DNA of 64,000 nt from Pyronema omphalodes (lineage: Eukaryota > Ascomycota > Pezizomycetes > Pezizales > Pyronemataceae): positions 496,001 to 560,000 of the forward strand of contig JAJJXM010000031.1 of assembly GCA_024516155.1 (NCBI GenBank), read 5' to 3'. Shown here piece after piece: positions 38,431 to 49,026 of the stretch. The notes beneath the pieces are model-generated. The model did not search any database and had not been told where the DNA came from. It worked only from the letters and a program-made list of their open reading frames with translations. The number at the start of each line of letters is the position of its first letter. Positions within the stretch are counted from its first letter, which is position 1. A program made the translations under genes and the position numbers.

Positions 38431-39074
38431 GTTGAGTTTCTTGAACGTTCCCAACTATTCTTAACTACAAGATCATGATTTGATTTGATTTGATTTGTGT
38501 TACGGGGGTGATATGAAGCTTTCTAGGTCCTGGGATGGGGGGATGGGATGTGATGTATCTTGTCTATTGTCTATGATAACCACAAAACCCGCTTTTATTT
38601 ACTTCTACATTCTACATTTTACATTTTACATTTTACATTTTACATTCTACATTCTACATTTCTTTCTTTTTACCAAAACGAATCGCCCACCAATCAAAGT
38701 CTTTCTACCGGCTTCTCAAAGCGTTCCAGAATCCCAATCCCAATCACAAACCTTCCGTTTCCATTTTCCATTTTCCATTTACATTTACATTTACATTTCC
38801 ATTTAAATCATAGGTACACCAATCGAAGTTTCTACAGCCTATACAGGACATCAAGAAATCCGAAACCCGAAACCCGTAATTCTATCCTAACGAGGTAACC
38901 TTGAGCGCTATATCCTGCTTCTTGGAGCGTTTCCAATTCAAAAAACCATACCATGAACCACAACGATAACCAAACATATTTTTTATCTATACAGTACCGA
39001 CGCAGCCAAAAATATCCTAAGATAACCACAGTCCCCCTCCTCTCCCCCCATCCCCGCTCCCCCAACCTCCACAG

Positions 39075-39124
39075 TCCCCCTCCCCCTCCCCCTCCCCCCC
39101 CCCCCCCCTCCCCCCCCCCCCCCT
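39075..39124. repeat. C-rich homopolymeric tract
   Basis: Runs of C of up to about 15, interrupted by single T residues, just beyond the stop codon of the decarboxylase. Likely variable in length and hard to sequence. Confidence 0.9.
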
Positions 39125-39136
39125 CCCACCTCACCA

Positions 39137-40954
39137 CTAACTCGAAATACCCTTAACCTCACCCTCCAAATCCAGCACAGGGGGAGTATGCGCGCCCCTG
39201 TTCCTAATCTCCTCAGTCTTCCTAACCAAAATCTCAAACGCACGTTGCATATGTCTATTCTCAATCCTAGGGTTTCCACTAACGATTCTAATGGCATAAT
39301 TTCCATCTACTACCGTGCTTGTAATGAAGATTTCTCCGTCTGAATTGACTGCTTCGTAGACTTCTTTGGTTAGGTCGTTTCGGGTTTTTATATTTTTTTG
39401 CATTTGTATTTGCGTTTCCACTTTCGTTTCCACTTCCACTTTCGTTTGCACTGCCGTTTCAGTGGTGGGGTTGATGGTGAAGACTGTTAACCCAAAACTA
39501 GGGGGTGTAAAAATCGTAAACAGATCTTTTCTTTCTCTGATTAAATCCTCAAAGATTTTGCCAACGGATAAAGAATTTCCGATATGATTTCTGAGGCCGT
39601 GGGCACCATAAGTTCGGATGACGAACCAAATTTTGAGCGCTCTAAACCGTCTCCCCAAGGGAATCTGCCAATCTCTATAATCCGTCACCAAGCCTCGTTC
39701 AGAAAATTGATTTCTGAGGTAACTTGGCGTGATACTAAGGGCGTCTAGAAGGTGTTTTCTTTCCTTTACAAACAAGCAAGAGCAATCGAAATTCGTTAGG
39801 AGCCATTTATGCATGTTCATATTGAAGGAATCAAAAGCCTCCATTCCCTTTGTGAGGTGCTGGTATTCCTTTCTAACCAAAGCAGCACCTGCATATGCCG
39901 CATCTACATGGATCCATAACTGTGGGTAATCTTTTGCAACCTCAGCAATCTGGATAAACTCATCAACCGCACAAGTAGAAGTAGTTCCCAGGGTGACAGT
40001 AGTATAAAACGGTTCCAACCCCTCCTTTTTCGCAGTTTCTAAAGCAGCTCTCAAGGTATCTCCAGTTAATCCATAGTTCCCATTCTCAGATCGCGGGACT
40101 TTAATGGCCCGGTATTTTGTCCCGGCTATTAAACATCCTTTTTGTGTACTGGAATGACTTTGGTCGGAACATAACGCTACTAACTTCCCCCGCTTTTCGT
40201 CAATTATCTTTTCTTTCTCTTGGTCGTTTTTGGCACCGCTGGTAAGGTGTCGTAGGTACCGGTCTCTTGCTGCTACCATCACGGTTACTATGGCCTCTGA
40301 TGCGGACCCTTGGATTACCCCCCCGCCACCGGAGGATGAGGTGCTGAGATAACAGTCGGGGAGTGAGAGGAGCTTGCATAACCAGTCTAGGACTATAGTC
40401 TCGAGCTCGGTGGCAGCGGGAGAACACAACCAGTTGAAGTTTGCGGAGGTGAAAGCGGCGCTGTAGAGTTCGCCGAGGATACCGGGGTAGGAGGAGTTTG
40501 CGGGGAAGAAAGCGAGGAAATTTGGGGATTGCCTAGAAAAGCCAGAAAAAGGAAGAGGGGGAAAAGGTTAGCTTGTTGAAGAAGTTAATATGGAAACCCC
40601 CTCCCATTCCTCCTTCTTCTGCATCTGCATCTTCTTAGAAAGGGATCTATTACCAATGCGTTAACCCGGGGATAATATGCTCCGTAATATCATTCTGGAT
40701 CGCATCCCAGGGCTCGCCTTGCTCAGGAGCTGTCGTGGGAATGATTTCTCGAAGGTATCCGGGTTGTACAGATGAGACGACGCGTTGGGATTCAATGTTT
40801 TCATAATAGTCGATAACTATGATTCTTTTTATTAGAACGTTGTGAGGTTTTGACACGGGGTGGTGGGCGGGGGACGCGGGGTAAAGCTATACAGTAGCAT
40901 CATACCTTGATCTATCGCAGCGTGCGCAGCTGCGCGGAATTGAGATGAGTCCAT
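39137..40954 (-). CDS. Aromatic-L-amino-acid-type PLP decarboxylase (group II)
   Basis: Pyridoxal-phosphate enzyme that should decarboxylate an aromatic amino acid such as tryptophan, tyrosine or DOPA. Three exons, 40954-40906, 40816-40654 and 40532-39137, join to 535 aa. The joins restore the family sequence: MDSSQFRAAAHAAIDQ / VIDYYENIE, and PGLTHW / QSPNFLAFFPA. Seen further on: FNWLCSPAATELE, the cofactor-stacking His in QSHSSTQKG, the PLP-binding Asp in HVDAAYAG, and the Schiff-base lysine Lys313 in NMHKWLL. The loop motif TDYRDWQIPLGRRFR keeps the Tyr that is Phe in aldehyde-forming relatives, so a true decarboxylase is inferred. Introns of 89 and 121 nt are longer than elsewhere. No cluster partner is adjacent, and substrate choice cannot be read from sequence. 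Confidence 0.92.
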
Positions 40955-42628
40955 ACAGGATGTTATAGGGTAGCGACGCGCGAGATGAGAGATGAGATGA
41001 GGACGTCACAGGCGCACAGCGGCACTGGCGTATAGAAAGATGAAGACGAAGACGGCGATAAGAGGAACCCGGGAACCCGAGAACTGAAGAACTGAGGAGC
41101 CTGGGAACTGAAGAACCTGGGAACTGAGGAGAATCTAAGAATTGAGGAAAATGAGGAACCTAGGAACTAAATACCGTACCCCGTTGTATGTAGGTATGTA
41201 CATAAAATCTACTCCACTCCTGTCCACTCCTGTCCGGATATATCCCAGGTTTCTTTTTATGTACGCCACAAAATTTTTTTTTCTATCTATCTATCCAAGG
41301 GTATCTACATATCTATCTACCTTGTCTTGCCCGCTTGTCACGAGATTCCGGGATGAATCTAAATTATAAAAGAAATTTATGTATGTACACAGTACCTCTC
41401 ATTAAAGCTGAGGAAGGTAGGAAGGTATGTAGGAGATCATGAATACAGTCTCTACAGTCTCGTAGTTCGGGTATGACCATAAGTCTCTCTGTCTGTACAT
41501 ACATACATATGAACCTAACAACCGACCCATTTTCTCTCCCGAGCAGCCATCTTAGGTTTAAAGCGGGATTGCCGAATCACCGACCGCATAATACCTCATA
41601 AACCCTTTCCCCATGACGGTAAAACGCTTTTCGTCTTTTAGAAATACCACCACCACCGCCTGGAACCATATAGTATGTGTATGTATTCCAATTCCAAGCT
41701 GTTTAATTGTTACATATTCATGGTTATGGTATGTATACATATGAGTCGGTTCGAATGATGTCCTACAGACTGGGCTTGGAAAATTAAACTGCGGGGTTCC
41801 GCAGCCGAGGGTGGGGCTGGCTGGCCTAGTTGGTTGCTGTTCACTTCAGCCTAGTCCTACATATCGCTAGATAACGGTACCGGGTGCCCAATGCCCATAC
41901 ACAAACGGTAGACTGCCGCGGCTAATAAGCGGCTCTCTACATATGTATTACAGCGACAGCTTGCATGGTATTCCCAATTTGATTTATTTCAGCAGTGTAG
42001 ATTTCGGTGTCGATGGTATATATATATATATATATATGGATTAAAGTTCGGTATATATCAGCTTCTTGGTGATTTGGGGTATATGGTGGGGATTAGTTGA
42101 GCTGAGCTTGCTGCTGAGCTTGCTGCTGAGTACTGTGAGTAAGGGGTTTCAGATAACATTAGAGATATGTATAATATTTTTGGAGCATAAAAATTTCGTT
42201 TGTTTATTTTGAAAAAAAAAAAAAACAATTTCGACAACCGTCCCAAACTCCATCGCAACAAAGAAAGAAAAAAGAAAAAGAGAAAAAAGAAAAAGAGAAA
42301 AAAAAAAAAAAGAGAAAGAGAAAGAGAAAAGTAGAACAGCCTATGTACTAGAAAAAAAAAAAAACACTAAACCCAACCGTGGCCTAAAAATACAATTGCC
42401 AATTCCAGTTCCCATAAACTTTTTATCAACATTTCTTCTTCCGATATTATCATACATGCTTGAAGCTATCTGTTGTTGATTGCTTCTTCTTCTTCTATCT
42501 TATTGCTTCTTCTTCTTCTTCTTCTTCTTCTATCTTATTGCTTCTTACTGCTTCTTACTGCTTTTTCTGTGCTTACTACTTCTTCTGTCTTATAACTTCT
42601 ACTTCGTCTACTTTGTCTTTGTCTTCGT
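40955..42628. other. Intergenic region
   Basis: Contains presumably the decarboxylase promoter on the left and the 3' leader of the helicase-like gene on the right. A GGAACTGA-type short repeat lies at 41060-41150, a TA dinucleotide run at 42019-42041, A-rich runs at 42210-42365 and CTT triplets at 42483-42535. I see no gene. Confidence 0.6.
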
Positions 42629-45625
42629 CTATTTCTTCTTCGCCATCAACGCCGCAAGCGCCTTCTCATACTCCTCCGATAAATTCTTCACAGTCTGAGT
42701 AGACAACTTCTTAGGGGCTCTCTTCTTCTTAACCTGTTCCTCCTCCTTTTTCTCCGCCTTCTTCTTTTCTTTCCGTTCCTTAAACTCATCCTTCGTCGCC
42801 TTCCGAATAACCTTTTCCTTAACCGGACGAATATTAATGCTATCCAGCATAATCGGTCCTTCTTCCGCAACCTTAATTCTCGAGACATTTTTCATAGCTG
42901 GTGTGTCTTTGGATTTAAGTTGAGGCTTGGGGGGTTGAGTTTCCATGGTTGCTGCTAGGGCTGGGTCGATGACTTTCTTTGCGAGGTGGCGGTAACGTCC
43001 TTTCTTTACACCCATGGGAAGCTCGGAGGTGTCTTCTTCTTCTTCGGTAGTTTCCATTGGGAACAAGGCGTCTGTATTTTCGCCGTCTTGATGCTTGGCT
43101 ACCTCTGTCTCCGTTTCTGTGTCGGCAGCTGCTGATGATGATCCACGAGGAGAAACATAAGGGACAGGAGTGGTGACAGAAAGATCGTCAACTTCGGAAG
43201 AAATCGATTCCAGGAGTTCTTCCGCGGCTCTTTGCTGGAATTCATCTACCTCCTCGATATTTTTCTCCACATCATTTTCCTCCTGTTCTCTTCGTTCCTG
43301 TTCTTCTAACGCAAGTCTTTCTCTTCTTCTCTCGGCTGCTTCCTCCCGCTTCACCCGTTTTTCCTCAGCTGCTTTTTCTCTCTCGGCTTCTTCCTCAGGT
43401 GTAAATGTTTGAGTCGACATCCAATTCTCCTCAAACTCCTCCTCGACCTCATCACGACCCATGACCCTAAACCGCTGGGGTATACCCTTCAACGCATCCA
43501 CCTTACTTTCACCATCCTTAAAGTACTGTTCCACCTTTAGACCAATCTTTGCCAACCTCAGCGCCTCGTCACGCCAGATCCATTGTTCATCCTCCGAACC
43601 ATCCGCCACAACAGCAGCATAGCTCCGCTCATCACCTTCTCCTGCGCCATGGTCCTCCAAGACGACCGAGACGACTTTTCCTCTCGGTCTAATATCCTGT
43701 CCCATGAATCTTGGGTCATGAACGGTGTCAGATTCATCGTAAGGCCAGCGAGCTACACGGCCTGCATAGACGAGGTATTCCCTCGCCGAGTCCAGACGGT
43801 GGAGGATATAAAGATGCTGTAATCCGGGAGTATCAAGCCCATGCAACGTAGCATATTTCGCAAGGAACACAGTCGCCTTTTCCCTATCACCAGTTCCGGC
43901 ATCAATCGATTTCGAAGTTCCATCCAAAGCAGAAACCAGCTCATCAGTTCGTCCCATTTTCGTCCGGCCGTCAGTATTCCATGTAGTGCTTGACAGGGAT
44001 AGAGTTTTAATCCCACGCCATTCAAGGGCTTTTTGTAGGTTGGAGATACTGGCACCGTCGGCAACTGCGACTATCGAGTTGGCGGGCCAGTTGTCGTGTT
44101 CTAGTAATGTCTCTACAACTTCGGCGGAGATTTCGGGCGGGTAGCCTCGCCGTTTACTTTCCGGGGCAAGGTTTCCGTATTTCTTTAGAAGCACGGCGAG
44201 CTCCTCGTCTGAAGCACCGTTGTCGAGGGCGGTTTTCAGGTTTTCGGAGAGTACAGCTTCGTGGTCTTCACGTTCTTGGAGGCCTTGGATAATTTCGGTA
44301 GGGCTGCTGTAGACCGGGACCGGGGCGTTACGAATGAAGCCGGTGGTGGGGTCATAGGCGACGATATGGTGGGAGATGGTGTCGGGTAGGAAGGTGTTGA
44401 TGCCTTGCTTCATTCTTGCACCTTCTGTGTAGACCAGCTGAAATGTCGAAGCTCCGGATGTTGCTCCTTTTCCTGTAAATGGGGTGAAGTTGGGACGGTT
44501 TTCACCATCGAGCCAGACGGGATGGTTTTGTTGGATTGCGCGCTTGATACGAGCTTGTCCCATAGTTGAAGAAGGAATGATAAGCTGTGGCTGGGTGAGT
44601 TTTGTGTTGGCTTTAATTTGTGCGACTTTTCGAGCTCGGGAAACGTAGTCGAGAAGTAATAGCAAAGGTGCCTTTTTAGCATCGCTATTCTTGTCATCGT
44701 TCTCTGTTGAGTCTTGTTCGAGAAATTCTGTAGTTAATGCCTCGTGAACCTCATAGTCGGCCAATGCATCCTCAACTCCCTCTATCACAATAGCCTTCAA
44801 GGAGTTGTAATCCACCAAATCCCTTGTTTCCGCTGACTTTGAACTCAAAATATCCAGAAGCACTGTCGGTGTAGCAATCAAAATATGCGGGTGAGGGTTT
44901 TTCTTCATAACCTTAACCCTTTCCTCCAATCCATCACCTCTGTATAAAGCCTGTACGAAGTCACTGATACTGGCCGTAATATTCCTCGACTCAGTAGCCT
45001 CCAACATAGTCTTAACCAGACTTTCATACTGCTTAACCAGCTCCGTATCCGGACACAACACCAGCGCAGTAGTAGCAGTTTTCTTCTTCCCCTTGACTCT
45101 AAGCCCATGCAACCGTGTAGCACGCTGAAGAGTAAGCAGCCAAGCAATAATAGCTAACGACTTTCCAGTTCCCGGTTTCGAGTGAGCGATGATCGAGTTT
45201 CCTTTTTGTAAATTCCGGACGATTTCGCGCTGGATATATGACAATTTTGTAGTAGCGGGGAAGGCGCGAAGAATAGTAGAGCTGAGGGCATGGGGGAGTC
45301 CTGCAGATTCCCATGTTCTCGTACGATGATCAGTAGTAGTAGAGGCAGTCTTTAATTTTTCCTCTTCTGCTGCTGCAGCCGCATCGTTTTCTGCAGATTT
45401 GAAGAGTAGTGCTGCGATGCTGCGGTCAATTTCAGCGTCGCTTTTCACCTCGGTCTTCAGTTCGCGCAGCGGATTCGACCTGTGTAGCCATGTTGGAGGG
45501 GTTGTCGTCAGACGGCGTGTAAGTATGGGAGTTGTACGCGATCGTATTGTTCGGTTCGCTTGAAGGATCAGCTGTGAGCGGCACCGTAGACAGACGTACG
45601 GCGAACGCACTGCAGTGGAGAGCAT
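42629..45625 (-). CDS. Degenerate DEAD-box helicase-like protein, probably mitochondrial
   Basis: Single exon of 998 aa. The first 45 residues are rich in Arg, Ser and Thr with no acidic residue (start MLSTAVRSPYVCLRC), as expected of a mitochondrial presequence. The helicase core begins near residue 104 with a Q-motif-like segment. It keeps a good Walker A, AHSKPGTGKS (Lys155), and a TPTVLLD motif, but the DEAD position reads EGVE (about 282-285), motif III is SST, and motif VI is HRLDSAREYLVYAGRVAR instead of HRxGRxxR. The remaining 350 residues are charged coiled coil ending in Lys-rich segments. This suggests an RNA-binding or assembly factor of the mitochondrial ribosome or transcripts with weak or absent unwinding activity; that role is inference. 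The first ATG, at 45625, is used. Confidence 0.85.
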   Translation of the reverse strand: MLSTAVRSPYVCLRCRSQLILQANRTIRSRTTPILTRRLTTTPPTWLHRSNPLRELKTEVKSDAEIDRSIAALLFKSAENDAAAAAEEEKLKTASTTTDHRTRTWESAGLPHALSSTILRAFPATTKLSYIQREIVRNLQKGNSIIAHSKPGTGKSLAIIAWLLTLQRATRLHGLRVKGKKKTATTALVLCPDTELVKQYESLVKTMLEATESRNITASISDFVQALYRGDGLEERVKVMKKNPHPHILIATPTVLLDILSSKSAETRDLVDYNSLKAIVIEGVEDALADYEVHEALTTEFLEQDSTENDDKNSDAKKAPLLLLLDYVSRARKVAQIKANTKLTQPQLIIPSSTMGQARIKRAIQQNHPVWLDGENRPNFTPFTGKGATSGASTFQLVYTEGARMKQGINTFLPDTISHHIVAYDPTTGFIRNAPVPVYSSPTEIIQGLQEREDHEAVLSENLKTALDNGASDEELAVLLKKYGNLAPESKRRGYPPEISAEVVETLLEHDNWPANSIVAVADGASISNLQKALEWRGIKTLSLSSTTWNTDGRTKMGRTDELVSALDGTSKSIDAGTGDREKATVFLAKYATLHGLDTPGLQHLYILHRLDSAREYLVYAGRVARWPYDESDTVHDPRFMGQDIRPRGKVVSVVLEDHGAGEGDERSYAAVVADGSEDEQWIWRDEALRLAKIGLKVEQYFKDGESKVDALKGIPQRFRVMGRDEVEEEFEENWMSTQTFTPEEEAEREKAAEEKRVKREEAAERRRERLALEEQERREQEENDVEKNIEEVDEFQQRAAEELLESISSEVDDLSVTTPVPYVSPRGSSSAAADTETETEVAKHQDGENTDALFPMETTEEEEDTSELPMGVKKGRYRHLAKKVIDPALAATMETQPPKPQLKSKDTPAMKNVSRIKVAEEGPIMLDSINIRPVKEKVIRKATKDEFKERKEKKKAEKKEEEQVKKKRAPKKLSTQTVKNLSEEYEKALAALMAKKK

Positions 45626-45946
45626 TGCTTTGTTTCGATTTCGAGGTCAATGGTTGTCGGCAGTTCGCCAAACTGCAGGTGCTGGGTTGACCTTTTTTTC
45701 AAACTCACGCTAGTAAAATAGTCACGTGTGCGGAGGTTATCATGCGCAATACAAAGTGCCTTGATTAATGCGCGTTCGCTAAACTCCTCTAGAATTTCTC
45801 AATTAAGTACAACCCAGCTAAAAATCAACAAACAAAAGTCAAGTCAAACAAATATAGACCCAGCCGAAAAAACCTCAAGTATCATCCATCTATCAACTCC
45901 TGTTCATCCCTCATGAAACGCAAAACATAAATGTCAAAGCATAGTC
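45626..45946. other. Short intergenic gap
   Basis: 321 bases between two minus-strand genes. It should contain the helicase-like gene's promoter and the 3' end of the guanine deaminase transcript. A CACGTG palindrome lies at about 45722. No further feature seen. Confidence 0.5.
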
Positions 45947-47701
45947 CTAAGCAGTAGCATCAATTGGCCAAGTAACTGGTATTCCTCCTTGCCTGTAAAC
46001 CTCTCTACCTGCGATCCAAACCGCCGTGGTGTTTCTGTCATCACCATTGTACACCCACTTGGCAACCTTCTCCTCCCAGTTCTCCCAGCCGAAAACATCG
46101 ACAGCACTGTCAATAATGCCATCATCAATCTTGGGCTTAGCATTCTCCTCCTCAGCACTGCTATCAGTTGTACCATTGACAGTCTTTGTTCCGTTGGAAG
46201 TATTGGATCCCTTGGTTCCGTTGATTCCATTGGTGGCCTTGACTCCATTGGTTACAGTAGCATCCTTGTTCCCATTAACTCCATTGACTCCGTTGACTCC
46301 GTTGACTGCATGGGTTCCATTGACTCCGTTGGTTCCGTTAACTCCGTTGGTCACTGGCTTCTTCTCGTCGATAGAGCTGACTTCAGTTTCGGCACGAGCT
46401 CCACTTTCAGTTTCTTCAGAATTGGAGGGTTCATCGGTATCCATGGGCTCGGGAACTGGCTCGGGTTCAGGCTCTACAGGTATTTGCGGAACCTTACCCA
46501 AGGTCACGAGCAAGGCGTCCCACTCCTTTCCGACTTCAAACGATCCGATTTTGTGTGCTAAACCGACAACCTCAGCACCTCCCTGGGTTCCCAGGTAAAG
46601 AGCCTCTGCCATGCTCAACTTTGCACCGGGACCGTCGGTAAGAGAGACAATATTGCTGACCAAAGTAGCTTGTCTGACGCTTTCCAGAATGCTGGGGGAA
46701 TATCCTCCACTCATGTCAGTGCCCAACCCAACTTTAATGCCTGCCTCCATCAACGCCTTAACTTTGGCACATCCACTGGTGAGAGCTAGGTTGGATACTG
46801 GGCAGTGAGAAATCTTGACGTTCTTCTCCTTGATGAGCTGAATCTCCTCCTCCTTCAAATGAATGGCATGAGCCAAAATCGTACGTTCCGTCAGCAGACC
46901 AGCAGTATTGTAAACACCGGTGTAACTTGTGGATTCCGGGAAAAGCTTCTGAACCCACTTGACCTCGTCCTCGTTTTCACAGACATGAGTCTGGATAGGA
47001 AGCTTCTCTCTCTCTGCAAGATCTCCGAGACCCTTCAATAGCTTTGCCGAGCAGGTGGGAGCAAAGCGTGGGGTGATGATAGGGCAGACCATCTTTCTTT
47101 CGGGGTCGACCTTAAGACAATATGCAACTGACTCCTCGGCGGCAGCAACACTGGCCTCTGGTGTTTCGTCGACATACCATTCGGGTGAGTTCTGGTCCAT
47201 GCACATTCTACCGACAAAGGCACGTTGTCCGGCCTGAAGACAGAGATCGGCGAGTAAATTTGTGGTTTCGACATTCCGTGTCGCATAGTAGGCAGCAGTT
47301 GTGGTTCCGTTTGCAAGGGTACGCGCGATGCAGCGGCCGTAAACATCCCTGGCACGTATTTTGTCTGCAAGTGCAGCTTCCATGGGGAAGGTGTACGTAG
47401 TTAACCAGTCGAGTAATGTAGACTTTCCGAAGATACCGGCATTTGGGTATTGGCTCGCGTGGATGTGGGTGTCGACAAAACCGGGGAAGAAGAATTCATT
47501 ATCGTGCGAATAGATGATCTCGGCTCCGGACCAGTCAGCCAGGTCGTGACGGAGACGGGCGGTGTTGGCAGTCGCGTGTTCGTCGATGTGTACAATCTTT
47601 CCGTTTTCGTCGACAAAGACGGCAGCGTTTTCGAGGATTTGGAGATTGTTGCTGGTAGGAGTGTGCACGAAAGTGCCGACAAAGATTGTACGACGGCCCA
47701 T
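45947..47701 (-). CDS. GUD1: Guanine deaminase
   Basis: Zinc-dependent amidohydrolase that deaminates guanine to xanthine in purine salvage and catabolism, presumably in the cytosol. The first ATG is at 47701 (MGRRTIFVGTF), giving 584 aa. Metal and substrate motifs in order: FVDTHIHASQYPN (His79, His81), QTHVCENEDE, LAHAIHL, SHCPVSNLAL and GLGTDMSGGYSPS with the catalytic Asp. The core matches the roughly 450-490-aa enzymes of yeast and animals. The extra length is a 119-residue insertion (about residues 403-521; 46139-46495) near the C-terminus: an acidic Pro/Glu stretch and then many NGVNG/TNGVNG repeats. The terminal segment after it (FGWENWEEKVAKWVYNGDDRN) is again normal, so the insertion probably forms a disordered loop and activity is likely retained. 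Confidence 0.93.
   Translation of the reverse strand: MGRRTIFVGTFVHTPTSNNLQILENAAVFVDENGKIVHIDEHATANTARLRHDLADWSGAEIIYSHDNEFFFPGFVDTHIHASQYPNAGIFGKSTLLDWLTTYTFPMEAALADKIRARDVYGRCIARTLANGTTTAAYYATRNVETTNLLADLCLQAGQRAFVGRMCMDQNSPEWYVDETPEASVAAAEESVAYCLKVDPERKMVCPIITPRFAPTCSAKLLKGLGDLAEREKLPIQTHVCENEDEVKWVQKLFPESTSYTGVYNTAGLLTERTILAHAIHLKEEEIQLIKEKNVKISHCPVSNLALTSGCAKVKALMEAGIKVGLGTDMSGGYSPSILESVRQATLVSNIVSLTDGPGAKLSMAEALYLGTQGGAEVVGLAHKIGSFEVGKEWDALLVTLGKVPQIPVEPEPEPVPEPMDTDEPSNSEETESGARAETEVSSIDEKKPVTNGVNGTNGVNGTHAVNGVNGVNGVNGNKDATVTNGVKATNGINGTKGSNTSNGTKTVNGTTDSSAEEENAKPKIDDGIIDSAVDVFGWENWEEKVAKWVYNGDDRNTTAVWIAGREVYRQGGIPVTWPIDATA
46139..46495 (-). repeat. Asn-Gly-rich coding repeat inside guanine deaminase
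   Basis: The DNA consists of repeated 9- to 15-nt units around ACTCCGTTG / ACTCCATTG that encode NGVNG on the minus strand (densest at 46220-46355), preceded by a Pro/Glu-rich acidic stretch. The reading frame is preserved throughout. Confidence 0.85.
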
Positions 47702-49026
47702 GGTGGAGGATTTCGATTCTGTAGGTGGAAAGAAAGAGGAAAAAGAGAAATAGCAGCAGGAGAGAGAGATTTTCAAGGTAATAGAAGGTGGTATCTTATA
47801 GAAGGTGGTATCTTATAGATGGAGGACAAAACTCTCTCTCCGTCTCCGGTGCAACAAGAGCTATGTACTCCTCCACAGCAAAGGTCGTCGGTACCTAGAG
47901 TTATGCTGTCGGCGTAGTGTTAGAACTTAGCTGGTTGCAGAAAGCAACCTAAGCAACCCTGACCTCCATGCAGTTAAGTTCACAGGCTGCCCAGGGCATG
48001 AAAGGATATCTCCGTTGAAGGACATCTCGGAATGGTTACAACGAATTTCAAAATCGGAATAGCTTCCGCAGCATATCGCTTCGCAGCGGGAATCCCATTG
48101 AATTACTATTACCAAAGCTTCTGGAAAGAATCTCAAGACAGCGCCGACTTCCGCTTCAACTGACAGAACTGAAGCGGGGAACTCCGGAGGGCTGCAGTGA
48201 CCTGGCTCAAGTACCGTGCCTACACTGTACGTGTATAGTGCTCATCTGATGCATGTTTCTGCAGGTCCCGGTACCGAAGATTGCGAGAGGCATGTCATGT
48301 TTTTTTGTTGCCTCGCATAAATAACTTTGCAAAAATACACTTTGTTCATGCACACTAACTAAACCTTCCGCAAGTCTCCGAGCGCGTGGCTGGTGGAGAA
48401 ATATGTAAGGAGGTTACACAGCCAAGCCACACTGGCGTTAAATTTGAAGACAATACAGAGAGTACGCAAGAACGGAAAGGTAATAAACTCGGTCTAAGAC
48501 TTTTATTAATACTACAAATATTATTCAGGACAAAATACACTGTACCCGTACAGTATCGTGATACCATACACAACGATCGGGTGACCATAACTCATCCTTC
48601 CAAGTCATACACAGCCAAGCAAGGCATACAGTGGTAGGGGTATTATTTATACATAGTTTATCGTTCCGTGAAGCCATGGAAGTTAACACAAATATGTCGC
48701 GGATTATAATTGAATTCCTACATATAATGTTAGTAATATCATAGGGCTAACTTCCTATTCGCTTCTTACCTCAAAAAGTTAAAACATGTCAAGTCTCCTA
48801 GGCGTGACATGTTATCGATAAACGAGATCTAATCATGACAGCAGCTCGTCAAAAATCAACTATAACAAATTGTCAGCTCCCTCATTTTTGCATATTCTGG
48901 TAGCATTTCTTACCGCAAATCCAAGATTTCCAATAATCGCTTCAGGTAGCCCTGTCATCCTTGTCCTGGGGCTTTGATCTGGCCTGCTCTAGTTCATTAA
49001 ACCTTTTCTGCATTCCTTCCCTCGTA
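47702..49026. other. Intergenic region
   Basis: Promoter and 5' leader of guanine deaminase lie next to 47702, including a duplicated TATCTTATAGA motif at 47791-47818. No protein-like frame or RNA gene is visible in the remaining 1.2 kb. Confidence 0.5.
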
